A stretch of 64,000 nucleotides of DNA from Hexactinellida sp. DTS-2022 (lineage: Eukaryota; Porifera; Hexactinellida), in NCBI GenBank assembly GCA_028753945.1, contig JAPNXP010000009.1:310001-374000 (forward strand), written 5' to 3'. Below, piece by piece: positions 11,381-21,540 of this stretch (within the stretch, counting starts at the first letter, position 1; each line of letters opens with the position of its first letter). The notes under the pieces are model-generated. The model ran no database searches, had not been told where the DNA came from, and saw only the letters and a program-made list of their open reading frames with translations. Position numbers and translations under genes: made by a program.

Positions 11381-14099
11381 ATATTGTACGCAAAATGCGT
11401 ACAATATTAACTAAAGAGTTTCTTCTTTAGAAGAATGTGCTATAAATAGAAAGTACAAATGGTTTAAATCTCTCATGGGTGGATATAATGAATTCGAATG
11501 CTAACGAATGTCTACTGTAGTATAATGTGCTATATATTGTACGCAAAATGCGTACAATATTATACTAACGAGTTTCTTCTTTTGTAGAATGTGCAATAAA
11601 TAGAAAAGACAAATGGTATCAATCTCTCATGGGTGGATATAAGGAATTCGAATGCTAACGAATGAAGGCTGTAGTATAATGTGCTATATATTGTACGTAA
11701 AATGCGTACAATATTATACTAACGAGTTTCTTCTTTAGTAGAATGTGGTATAAATAGAAAGTACAAATGGTTCAAATCTCTCATGGGTGGATATAATGAA
11801 TTCGAATGCTAACGAATGACTGCTGTAGTATAATGTACTATATATTGTAAGCAAAAAGCGTACAATATTTTACTAACAGGTTTCTTCTTTAGTAGAATGT
11901 GCAATAAATAGAAAGGTTAAATGGTATCAATCTCTCATGGGTGGATATAATGAATTCGAATGCTAACGAATGTCTGCTGTAGTATAATGTGCTATATATT
12001 GTACGCAAAAAGCGTACAATATTATACTAACAGGTTTCTTCTTTAGTAGAATGTGCTATATATAGAAAGGATAAATGATTTCAATATCTTATGTGTGGAT
12101 ATAATGAATTCGAATCCTAACGAAGGTCTACTGTAGTATAATGTGCTATATATTGTACGCAAAAAGCGTACAATATTATACTAACGAGTTTATTCTTTAG
12201 TAGAATGTGCAATAAATAGAAAGGTTAAATGATTTCAATCTCTCATGGGTGGATATAATGAATTCGAATGCTAACAAATGTCTTCTGTAGCATAATGTGC
12301 TATATATTGTACGCAAAAAGCGTACAATATCATTTTAACGAGTTTCTGCTTAGTAGAATGTGCAATAAATAGAAAGTACAAATGGTTAAATCTCTCATGT
12401 GTGGATATAATGAATTCGAATGCTAACGAATGTCTTCTGCAGTATAATGTGCTATATATTGTAAGCAAAATGCGTACAATATTATACTAACGAGTTTCTT
12501 CTTTAGTAGAATGTGCAATAAATAGAAAGGTTAAATGATTTCAATCTCTCATGGGTGGATATAATGAATTCGAATGCTAACGAATGTCTTCTGTAGCATA
12601 ATGTGCTATATATTGTACGCAAAAAGCGTACAATATCATTTTAACGAGTTTCTGCTTAGTAGAATGTGCAATAAATAGAAAGTACAAATGGTTAAATCTC
12701 TCATGTGTGGATATAATGAATTCGAATGCTAACGAATGTCTTCTGCAGTATAATGTGCTATATATTGTAAGCAAAATGCGTACAATATTATACTAACGAG
12801 TTTCTTCTTTTGTAGAATGTGCAATAAATAGAAAAGACAAATGGTATCAATCTTTCATGGGTGGATATAATAAATTCGAATGCTAACGAATGAAGGCTGT
12901 AGTATAATGTGCTATATATTGTACGCAAAATGCGTACAATATTATACTAACGAGTTTCTTCTTTAGTAGAATGTGGTATAAATAGAAAGTACAAATGGTT
13001 CAAATCTCTCATGGGTGGATATAATGAATTCGAATGCTAACGAATGACTGCTGTAGTATAATGTACTATATATTGTAAGCAAAAAGCGTACAATATTTTA
13101 CTAACAGGTTTCTTCTTTAGTAGAATGTGCAATAAATAGAAAGGTTAAATGGTATCAATCTCTCATGGGTGGATATAATGAATTCGAATGCTAACGAATG
13201 AAGGCTGTAGTATAATGTGCTATATATTGTACGCAAAAAGCGTACAATATTATACTAACAGGTTTCTTCTTTAGTAGAATGTGGTATAAATAGAAAGTAC
13301 AAATGGTATCAATATTTCATGGGTGGATATAAGGAATTCGAATGCTAACAAATGTCTGCTGTAGTATAATGTGCTATATATTGTACGCAAAATGCGTACA
13401 ATATTATACTAACGAGTTTCTTCTTTAGTAGAATGTGGTATAAATAGAAAGTACAAATGGTTCAAATCTCTCATGGGTGGATATAATGAATTCGAATGCT
13501 AACGAATGACTGCTGTAGTATAATGTACTATATATTGTAAGCAAAAAGCGTACAATATTTTACTAACAGGTTTCTTCTTTAGTAGAATGTGCAATAAATA
13601 GAAAGGTTAAATGGTATCAATCTCTCATGGGTGGATATAATGAATTCGAATGCTAACGAAAGTCTGCTGTAGTATAATGTGCTATATATTGTACGCAAAA
13701 AGCGTACAATATTATACTAAAGAGTTTCTTCTTTTGTAAAATGTGCAATAAATAGAAAAGACAAATGGTATCAATCTCTCATGGGTGGATATAATGAATT
13801 CGAATGCTAACGAATGTCTTCTGTAGTATAATGTGCTATATATTGTACGCAAAATGCGTACAATATTATACTAACGAGTTTCTTCTTTAGTAGAACGTGG
13901 TATAAATAGAAAGGACAAATGGTATCAATATTTCATGGGTGGATATAATGAATTCGAATGCTAACGAATGTCTTCTGTAGTATAATGTGCTATATATTGT
14001 ACGCAAAATGCGTACAATATTATACTAACAGGTTTCTTCTTTAGTAGAATGTGCAATATATAGAAAGGATAAATTGTTTTAATTTGTTATGGGTGGACA
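11381..14099. repeat. Satellite A, block 3, with a two-unit higher-order repeat
   Basis: A-type units again. Around 12190-12800 two successive dimers of 306 bp are nearly identical (GCGTACAATATCATTTTAACG is present in both), a local higher-order repeat. Several units here use a TGTAAGC arm. The last unit decays near 14040-14099 where single-copy DNA begins. Confidence 0.95.
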
Positions 14100-16120
14100 T
14101 AGGCGTCATTAATGGGGGGCAGTGGCGGCAAGCCCCTAGTTTTCCTAGTATCCCAGGCCCCCCTCATTAAACCTCGATGTTTCATAGATTGATTGTTTAC
14201 AATGAATTCGACTATTCATTCTACAGTAGCACCCGCAACGCTTTACCTAAACAAATTGTTTATTTATTGTTGATATTGTTAATTGTGTAATGGATATTAA
14301 TAATGAGATAATATAAATAATGAGGGATAGAGATAAATTTTTTTGGTCCCCCCAGGTTTTGAAGGGATACCAAAAATATCGACGCCAATGGCATTGAAGG
14401 CATTGAAAAGGTGATTTTTATTGTCATCTATAATTCACCCATTCAAAGTCCATTCAAATAGCATTGCTTTTTTCGGAAATTTGCATTATAATGTATATAA
14501 TATTAAATCACAATGATTTTTTTTGTTTGTTTGTTTGTTTGTTCAGAATTGATTGAGGAACTGGTAAGAGCTACAGGCTTGAAATTTGGCAGGGAGTTGG
14601 GAAATAGTGTATCTAGAAACAAGTTCTAATATCTAAGAAAAATATTCATATCTTCCCTCTCAAAAGGTGTCAAAACTATCAGCTGTTAATTATGCATTAT
14701 AGAAAGCCTAACAGAGACTGCAATTTAATTGGCTGAAAAAATAAATACAAATAATTCTGGGTCAATAAATACATTTGACCAATAATTTTAACCCTATAAG
14801 TTAGTACTTCAATAGCCCTATTAATCGCATAAATAGTATATTTAGTAAAAGTTAAACTCACATCGTTCATTCCACCTTATAAACTCTTCATTTCCAAACT
14901 TTTGATTAATTAATCAATTTGATTTCAGATTTGCTACTCATAATCCCGAAAAAAGATATATTTGTTAGTTTGGAATAAATTTCGTATCAATGACTTTTTT
15001 AGCATGAATTAATGTATTAATTTACCGAGGATCATGAGCATATATTATTATGATTTAGTCTAAAAGTCTTTCTTTCTGAAATAACAAATTTGTCTATTCT
15101 AATTAAGGAATCAAAATTGTTGTAAATTCACGCGAGGGCGAGAATAAGTTGTGAGAACGCGCGTAGCCGCGTAGTGCGGTCGATCAGCTTAAATATACTG
15201 CTTAGGGGGCCACTACATACTGTAAAGTAGAATCTGCTAAAGGTTACTCTATACACGGTCATTTGTACATAGGCTAGCGGACAGCTATTATAATTCCTAA
15301 AAGATTTCCCATAATATAACCAACCTACGTATGAGGCCTTCGAACGTTACGTAACGCTTTCGAGGGAGGAGAAGGATTACGAATGTCACAGATCGTACTT
15401 TTTATTCCAAAATGACAAAAAACGTGACGTAAGGAAAGGGATGTATAATTTTCGTTAAATTTCCGTTACACTCCACAGTATCTAAATACAACAGGCATTA
15501 TTTGCCATGAATACAAGCGAGGGCGCAGGCCCGAGTGCAAGTTGTAAGAACGCGTAGCGCGGACGAGCAGCTTGTAATGTATAAAAACGTAGATTTTAGC
15601 ATTCATGAAATGGGCCATTTAGAAGTCGCTTTGGTTTCTAAAAATAGTAGTCCAGATTCAGAATTGGGTAATCTTTACACTAGAATACTCAGAAGTCACT
15701 TCAGAATTGCGAGGGTTTACTAGGAGCCATACAAACACAATTTAAACGCACTGGTTTTTCCCTGATCCATACTAGAAAATTATTAAAAGTGCTAGATTTA
15801 TAGCTATTCCGTTTGACCCTTTGCAAGGCACTTTTGTTACTCTAAAAAAGATATGACGACCCAAAAAGAGTTCCTTTTCACTAGACAACATAGAACTGAC
15901 ATTGAATAGCGACAGTTTTCCCATTGTCACTTTAATCTGGCAGCCAGATATTTATTTACTAAACAACATATTCAAGGTAACTGTCCAATTTATATAGCAA
16001 TCCAAGTCAAATGCATTGTGACATTAAATTTGATAAATTTATACAAAATGTATTAATAACTTAATAATAATAAATCTAGTTATTAAAATACACACAACAA
16101 CACTTACAAACACCTTTCTA
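14100..16120. other. Intergenic; decayed repeats, no gene recognised
   Basis: 14100-14405 is a GC-flanked degenerate insert (GGCGTC and GACGCC words near its ends, C-runs inside). 14518-14545 is a (TTTG)n tract, followed by TTGAGGAACTGGTAAGAGCT, a word that recurs at about 59670, so it belongs to a dispersed repeat. 15131-15190 and 15514-15580 share GCGAGGGCG, AAGTTGT and AGAACGCG words and look like two degenerate copies of one element. No ORF with recognisable domains. Confidence 0.6.
15334..15470. repeat. Short TTACGTAA-type element, copy T1
   Basis: GGCCTTCGAACGTTACGTAACGC with a 3' part containing GTGACGTAAGGAAAGGGATG. It resembles copies near 25940, 55450 and 62753 (GTTCAAACGTTACGTAACGC, GTGTGACA, AGGGAGGGGTGTCTAATTT). 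Probably a short non-autonomous element; superfamily not assigned. Confidence 0.55.
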
Positions 16121-16861
16121 CTAAACTGATTTTGTATTACAAGCGTACACATCTTGAATTGGAACCGAGCCGTTACCTGGTTGGTCCCAATCCTCTCTAT
16201 CGATGTCCACTGAATCTATTTCAACATCCAAATCCGTTTCTTCTACAAGATCTTTATAGTTCTTAATGCTGTAATCAAGTTGACTCATTCCCTGCATTAT
16301 ATCCTTGTTTTTCTTAATCAATCTAAGCCAATATATCAGCCCTGATACTATTACAAACCTCAACAACAACCATGTAAACAACAACAACACAACACCTCCA
16401 AGTGTTGATAGTAATGTAAGGGACTCTTTTTCAATTTTATCGATCTGAAATATATTTGGTATTTGTTCACTGAGAGTCCTGTTGTTCTTATTTCCTTCTA
16501 ATTTTATAATTTCGAGAATACTCCAACCAGTGTACATCACAGTTATAGCAATACAAATGCAATGTAGAATAATACATAGAGATTCCAACATGATCAAGCT
16601 AAAATAAATCTTCTTTCTTCTCAACCTGAAAACTGCTTTTTTGATCCATTTAGTACTTTTCCCGATTATAACAGCTGTCAATACACTTAGTATTAACGTA
16701 GCAGTAGATATAACCAGACATGGAACTGAAACTATAAGAATGTATTGCCCGTCCGTTAGTATCAGTAGAATGAAACTTGATGCAAGCACTATCAGTGAGT
16801 AGATTATCTCAAACAACAAACAAATAACAATAAATATTCTAAGATACACTATACGTGCCAT
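16121..16861 (-). CDS. Four-TM membrane protein, unknown function
   Basis: Intronless 246-residue ORF starting MARIVYLRIF. Four long hydrophobic segments at about residues 8-36, 39-66, 86-113 and 148-176 separated by basic loops (RLRRKK near 80; RLIKKNK near 180). The loop between TM3 and TM4 holds an N-glycosylation sequon (NRT). The C-terminal 55 residues are acidic and hydrophilic (DLDVEIDSVDIDRED). The layout resembles tetraspan families, but the large loop lacks the CCG motif of tetraspanins. I do not recognise the family. AT-rich like its surroundings. Confidence 0.7.
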   Translation of the reverse strand: MARIVYLRIFIVICLLFEIIYSLIVLASSFILLILTDGQYILIVSVPCLVISTATLILSVLTAVIIGKSTKWIKKAVFRLRRKKIYFSLIMLESLCIILHCICIAITVMYTGWSILEIIKLEGNKNNRTLSEQIPNIFQIDKIEKESLTLLSTLGGVVLLLFTWLLLRFVIVSGLIYWLRLIKKNKDIMQGMSQLDYSIKNYKDLVEETDLDVEIDSVDIDREDWDQPGNGSVPIQDVYACNTKSV

Positions 16862-17145
16862 TTCTTATTATGATAATTATTTCACTGTTTTTATACAAAT
16901 ATTCATTTGTGCATACAAGTGACAAGTGGCATTCTATGCCATATTTAGGCATTTTGTTGGCTTTTTTTCTTTCAAGTCTTCAATTATATTTGTCTCCATT
17001 AACTGCTGTGATTCATATACGTACAAAGGATTGGGCTTCTCTTGTTAATTCCATATTCCAATGACTTACTTCCAGTTTCATTACAATTGTTTGAAAATCC
17101 AACTGTTTTCTTTGACATAATGCTTTATTGTTCCTTTTCATTATT

Positions 17146-17262
17146 GAATAACGAGCGCCATAATTAGGCGCTTAATTAATTGCTATTCTTGAATTCCATA
17201 GACACAATAAAACGTGCCTTTGTTAATTTGTAGGCACTTATAACTTTTGGCGCTCGAATAGC
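17146..17262. repeat. Short inverted-repeat element (GAGCGCC ends)
   Basis: ATAACGAGCGCCATAATTA at the left pairs imperfectly with the complement of TAACTTTTGGCGCTCGAAT at the right. About 117 bp; MITE-like. No target duplication identified. Confidence 0.5.
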
Positions 17263-17493
17263 GAATTTCGTGTGTATAAATTCAATATTCCTTGGAATTA
17301 TATCTTGTAGAGTTTACATTTGTATCAATTACTATAATCTTCTTATTGACAGCATATTTGTACTGGAATGTAATTAGAAAATATAATAGAATTGATTGCA
17401 ACATCCATTCCTGTTGAATCAAGTTACTAAAAGTTAAGTTACTTATATTATTTATATATCTTAAGTTAAGTTACTTATATTATTTATATATCA

Positions 17494-17602
17494 GCCAACA
17501 CCTTTACAAATATAAAGCCCGGCTTCGCAAAAGTGTTTTGTATGTTGAAAAAGTGACATTGCGGATTAAAATAAATTGTAGTGGATTAAAAAAGGTGTTG
17601 GC
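17494..17602. repeat. Short MITE-like element with GCCAACACCTTT ends
   Basis: Left end GCCAACACCTTT and right end AAAGGTGTTGGC are perfect inverted repeats enclosing about 85 bp. Confidence 0.6.
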
Positions 17603-18349
17603 AAATATACAAGTAATTCCTTAATTCAATTGACGTTATTTTTTAAAGATGTACTTTTATTTGTGTAGTATACAATTAACGTAAATAGCAACATACAAAC
17701 ACTCGTATAATAATAACAAACCATATATGACCTCGGTACCATTATGTTCCAATTTCAATTCTCTTATTGCGAGACCATATGAACTCTGAGTTCACAATTG
17801 TATTGTCTTCCTTACATTAGCTCTTTTAACTAATCTCACAAATACAAACATTTATTGCTGAAGGATAGAAGTTTAAATAAATTTTATTTGACGGACTTAT
17901 TGTGACTATACTAGTTGACTATACTATATACACGAATTGTTAGAGCATATTTTTTGCCTACTTCCATTTTAGTTTATCTTACGCTAAATTGCTTATTGTA
18001 ATAGTTCCATATTAGCACTATACTTTGTATCCAATTTATTTCTTACAAAACTTTCAACCATTTGGATCAGTAGATTACCTCAATTAGTATACTATTTGGT
18101 TCAATCGATAACAGCAACACAAAATATATCTGATTAAATGCCTTTGGAATAAATATCCCAGTCAGTGATTACTTAGGAATTATAGATTGCATTTAGTGCT
18201 CCGAATACATCTTACACTTAATTCTTACGGACATCCCGATTACAATAATGGATTGTCCATTTTGAAACCAAAACACGACGAAATTTCCTTGGACAATTTT
18301 AATCCCCTAAACAAGCAAAATGTTTCGTATCGAAGGGGCGAAGAGGTGG

Positions 18350-18357
18350 TATAAATA
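18350..18357 (+). promoter_or_regulatory. TATA box of Maf-like bZIP gene
   Basis: TATAAATA lies 75 bp upstream of the ATG at 18425, in a region with no other start codon after it. Good match to a metazoan TATA element; the transcription start is inferred. Confidence 0.55.
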
Positions 18358-18424
18358 TAGGAAAATAATTATATTTTGCACTGAGAAAGAAATTTGAATC
18401 GAATTGAAACAAAAAATCTTTCAA

Positions 18425-18790
18425 ATGTCAGAATCTTCAAACGAAAATGTCTCGGACTTGCAACTCACCGGTTCGACACTCAAAGAATTGAAAGTGATTT
18501 TCACTTCCCGTAACTATAGCAACGAGGAAATATCTGGCTTAATGAAATACAGAAAGAGAATTAAGTCAAAACACTACACTCGCAAAAGTAGGGCTCGATA
18601 TCGAGACTGTATTCAAAAGAGAGAAATTGAAAAAACTGCTCTTAAAGCTGAAAAGCATACTCTTATGCGGGAAATTGCATTCTGGAAAAGTGCGGTGTAT
18701 CTTGAATATAACGACGATGTTTTCATATCAACTGTCGTTCCCGTTTCCCTATTCCCTAGTGCCCACCCCAGGGCCGATTCTTCTTGCTAG
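18425..18790 (+). CDS. Small Maf-like bZIP transcription factor
   Basis: Intronless, 121 residues from the ATG at 18425. Residues 15-40 (TLKELKVIFTSRNYSNEEIS) resemble the extended homology region that precedes the basic region in Maf proteins. Residues 41-61 form the basic region (YRKRIKSKHYTRKSRARYRD), with the Maf-typical Tyr (Y51) and invariant Arg (R56). The conserved Asn is Ser, and the A-x-S-C core of Maf is T-R-K-S. A short zipper follows, then a 25-residue tail ending DSSC with no activation domain, as in small Mafs. Expected role: nuclear, dimerising DNA binding. The altered core may change the recognised site. A TATA box is 75 bp upstream. Confidence 0.7.
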   Translation: MSESSNENVSDLQLTGSTLKELKVIFTSRNYSNEEISGLMKYRKRIKSKHYTRKSRARYRDCIQKREIEKTALKAEKHTLMREIAFWKSAVYLEYNDDVFISTVVPVSLFPSAHPRADSSC

Positions 18791-18994
18791 GTCGCGAGAT
18801 TATATTTCCTAATTACTGCCTTTATACTATAAAGCTTGCTTGATCTGCTATGTACAGTATGCAAATAATTAATAAATTCCAACTTGCAAACACGATTACT
18901 TTATAATGCTAGTAGGCAATTATTATAGGAAATAACTTGTTATTATGGACTGTAATGACATAATTAGTTATAAAGTCCATTTATAATACAACTA

Positions 18995-19165
18995 CAGTAA
19001 TGTTCTTTAATTATGAACATTCAAGGGACCAAAAATTGTGTTCATAATAAGCGAACTCAACTTAATACAAAGTTGTTTCATTGGGACCATAAGGGCTTGT
19101 TTATAAGAAAAAGTTTATTTATACCAAGCAGACGAAAAGTTGTCCACAATAAGCATACCTGACTG
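18995..19165. mobile_element. TA-flanked MITE, family G copy 1
   Basis: CAGTAATGTTCTTTAATTAT at the left and ATAAGCATACCTGACTG at the right, TA on both sides. Subterminal AAGGGACC and GGGACCATAAGGGC. Related copies near 57718 and 59825 share GAACAAGCCCTATGGTCCCA and GAGTTCGCTTATTAT. Confidence 0.7.
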
Positions 19166-19582
19166 TATCTAGTTATTATAGAACTGAACTGACATTATAA
19201 GTTATGTTGGGGAATTAGAGACACATGTTTATTCTTAATAACCTGGAACCTTGGGAATTGTTTCTCGCCCAATCAAATTCAGTTTTAGAGACAGCTTCCT
19301 TTCTTTCACAATAGGCTATCAATCAAGTATAAATAAGCAATTGTGACACAGTTAAATGCTATGGTTATTGGAGCAAATATTTTCTGGAAAATGAAATTAC
19401 TTCTATTCAGGATTCCATACAAATAGATTTCAGCGCGCGTATATTAAAACCCCATACATTTCATGCCATTGTACAGTCAACTCTAATTAGACGAAATATC
19501 CATCATGTAATAACTAGCTAGAATAAACTGATTTTGTAGTTATAACATAATCATATATTCGTACCAAACAGAATACAAGGTG
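19166..19582. other. Intergenic, nothing recognised
   Basis: AT-rich spacer downstream of the bZIP gene and 3' of the first acyltransferase gene. No ORF, RNA or clear repeat seen. Confidence 0.5.
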
Positions 19583-21367
19583 TTATAATTTGGAACTAAC
19601 TCCATTGCTTGGCTTGGCTAACACAACTTCTCTCATTTCCATCAACACATCATGTAGCGTAGAACAGAATTCCTTAGAGGTGACGTAACCAGGTGAGCTA
19701 GCCACTGTACAAACCGCAAAGTTTATAACTTGAGTCACATCATTCGGTTGGAACACGAAAAAGTGTCCCTCTCCGCTAGGGGGCAGATATACACCCGTTC
19801 CTTCTATTTGGGAGTAGACCGAGCTCCCGGAGAGCTTGTGTGTAGTGAACACTCTGTAGGCTGAGCTGTTGAATAGTTCGATCTGTAACTGCTCCTCATC
19901 TGCTAGCAACTTGAGAGCCTGCAGGTGTTTCAGATACACATTCCCGTGTGCCGCTTCGGTTGCTATCTCCCTGTGCCTCCTAATCCCAGCCAGCATAAGT
20001 GTGTGTCTCTCTCTGTCGCTGCTCGCGCCGGCACGCATGGCCCGCACAAATGCTACGGACTCTGCGGTCAGCGTGTGCGCCTGCTCCAGCCGCCCGCACC
20101 GGAAGCCCCGCAGAGACACGGGCTGGTAGGTGGCGGCGCTTCCCTGGTGCAGCCGCTGGTAGGCCAGCTGCAGGGCCAGCTGGACGTAGCCCTGGAAATA
20201 CACGGCGCGACTCCGTAGGAACTCCTTTCCGTACGCGGAGAACCGGAATGTGTCGATGTCGTATTTCCGGTACCAGCCGGCCAGGAGCAGGCGCGCCTCC
20301 CGCAGGCGGGCCTGAATGCGCGGCGAGATCTCCCAGCCCAGCAGCTCCGCCCTGCCGGTACCGGCTCCGGCGTCCGAACCGGGCTCCACTGGCTCGGACA
20401 GGTCCGGGAGTCCGGCGAACAGAGACATCGCCCCTCCGTCAAACATGGAGTGTTCCGAGACCCAGGCTAGCCACCCGTCTCTCGTGAACACAGCCTGGCA
20501 GGCTAAGCCGTACCAGCGATTGAAATGCTCAAAGTTACCGGTCCTGTCTCCGAACCGGGACTGCTTTAGGATGCCGGTGGGGGTCTCTGCGTCCGACTGG
20601 TCCAGACAGACCCCGAACAGGCAGGTCTCCACCGCCCTAAGAGACTCTCTGTTGAGAGGAGACTCGATCAGCTGTTCCCTAGCTGAGTACCACTGGTCTC
20701 TCTCGAGGGCAGTCAGCAGCCCCACGCTCCGGGCCCCCGCCCCCCGAGGGTCCCCCAACACCTGCGAGAGGAGACCGTACATCTCCTGGACACTCACGGG
20801 CCCCTCCCCCCCTGTCCGATACACGGGGACCTTGTACACGCCCCCTGCGTGCATGACTATAATGTGTCTGCTCTCCGGAGACTGGCAATAGGAGTCCCTG
20901 ACCAGCCCGGGCAGTCTGTGTCCCCCCGCCATGTGTCGGTACTGGGCCATGCAGAGGGGGACCCCCCCCACCTCCTCCTGGGGGTACGATCCGGTCCGCA
21001 GTCTCTCCACCAACTGTACCATGTACAGAGTGTATCTAGACAGGGTAGACAGCACGTCCGACATGCCCGTCCATTTGAAAGGTGTGAGCAGCGCTGATGA
21101 TCCGTTCGTAATGGGCAGAGGGGATCTGTTTGTGAGGTACCTAGTTTGCACCCAAACGTGAGAGGCCCAGTTGTCCGTCTCCTCCGCTAGTCGCTCCAGG
21201 CGGGCCTGCAGATAGGGCCCCTGTCCCTCCGAGAATGTTCCTGTCGCCCTAGCGGCCTCCGCCAGGTCTCTGGGACTCAGCAGAGGCCGGAGGGCGGACA
21301 GGAATCTGTCCAGCGACCCGCCCAGGGGAGGGACCGGGAGCTTCGGGAGGATTGCGTAATGGGACAT
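19583..21367 (-). CDS. Carnitine/choline O-acyltransferase family, peroxisomal, copy 1
   Basis: Intronless, 594 residues, near the usual 600-650 of the family. N terminus LPKLPVPPLGGSLDRFL (7-23) is the family signature region. Catalytic His is H306 in SEHSMFDGG, matching the E-H-x-x-x-D-G motif of carnitine acetyltransferase and choline acetyltransferase. VSLRGFRCGRLE at 417-428 corresponds to the S-T-R...GR-x-E block; the central Thr is Leu. The C terminus is -SSKL, a peroxisomal PTS1 signal. Predicted to move acyl groups between CoA and carnitine or a similar alcohol. Divergently oriented to copy 2 with 173 bp between start codons. Codons are strongly GC-rich except in the last 250 bp and around residues 77-120. 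The substrate cannot be read from the sequence. Confidence 0.9.
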   Translation of the reverse strand: MSHYAILPKLPVPPLGGSLDRFLSALRPLLSPRDLAEAARATGTFSEGQGPYLQARLERLAEETDNWASHVWVQTRYLTNRSPLPITNGSSALLTPFKWTGMSDVLSTLSRYTLYMVQLVERLRTGSYPQEEVGGVPLCMAQYRHMAGGHRLPGLVRDSYCQSPESRHIIVMHAGGVYKVPVYRTGGEGPVSVQEMYGLLSQVLGDPRGAGARSVGLLTALERDQWYSAREQLIESPLNRESLRAVETCLFGVCLDQSDAETPTGILKQSRFGDRTGNFEHFNRWYGLACQAVFTRDGWLAWVSEHSMFDGGAMSLFAGLPDLSEPVEPGSDAGAGTGRAELLGWEISPRIQARLREARLLLAGWYRKYDIDTFRFSAYGKEFLRSRAVYFQGYVQLALQLAYQRLHQGSAATYQPVSLRGFRCGRLEQAHTLTAESVAFVRAMRAGASSDRERHTLMLAGIRRHREIATEAAHGNVYLKHLQALKLLADEEQLQIELFNSSAYRVFTTHKLSGSSVYSQIEGTGVYLPPSGEGHFFVFQPNDVTQVINFAVCTVASSPGYVTSKEFCSTLHDVLMEMREVVLAKPSNGVSSKL

Positions 21368-21540
21368 TAGCTACCGGGGAAATAGGATTGTTGCAGTCTG
21401 AATTGAATTTATTCACAGATAATCTTCTAACTACTTATGTGGAATCTCCTAAATCATAACATATAGTCAGTTCAAAATTCAAAAGTTGAATTACCAAAAA
21501 CTGTAAATTCAAACAACCACCAACAAAGAATCCTATTTAC
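21368..21540. promoter_or_regulatory. Bidirectional promoter region between acyltransferase copies 1 and 2
   Basis: Only 173 bp separate two start codons facing outwards. The spacer is AT-rich while both coding sequences are GC-rich. The two sides are not long inverted copies of each other; similarity starts at about the ATG. No clear TATA box. A shared promoter is inferred from the geometry. Confidence 0.45.

Larger units (their letters stand above)
16862..18349. other. Intergenic, AT-rich; two short inverted-repeat elements
   Basis: Between a minus-strand gene start and a plus-strand gene start, so it should contain both promoters. Apart from the two inverted-repeat elements listed separately and a perfect tandem duplication of about 31 bp at 17432-17493, I see no gene or RNA. 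Confidence 0.6.

Noticed and set aside
1-14099. CRISPR-like array
   Set aside because: The repeats are contiguous satellite units with no unique spacers, in a eukaryotic sequence.
15535-15723. 62-codon ORF near 15.5 kb
   Set aside because: It begins without ATG inside a degenerate repeat (AACGCG words) and has no recognisable domain.
19869-20891. Long overlapping ORFs antisense to the acyltransferase genes
   Set aside because: They are shadows of GC-rich coding sequence; only the acyltransferase frame shows family motifs.
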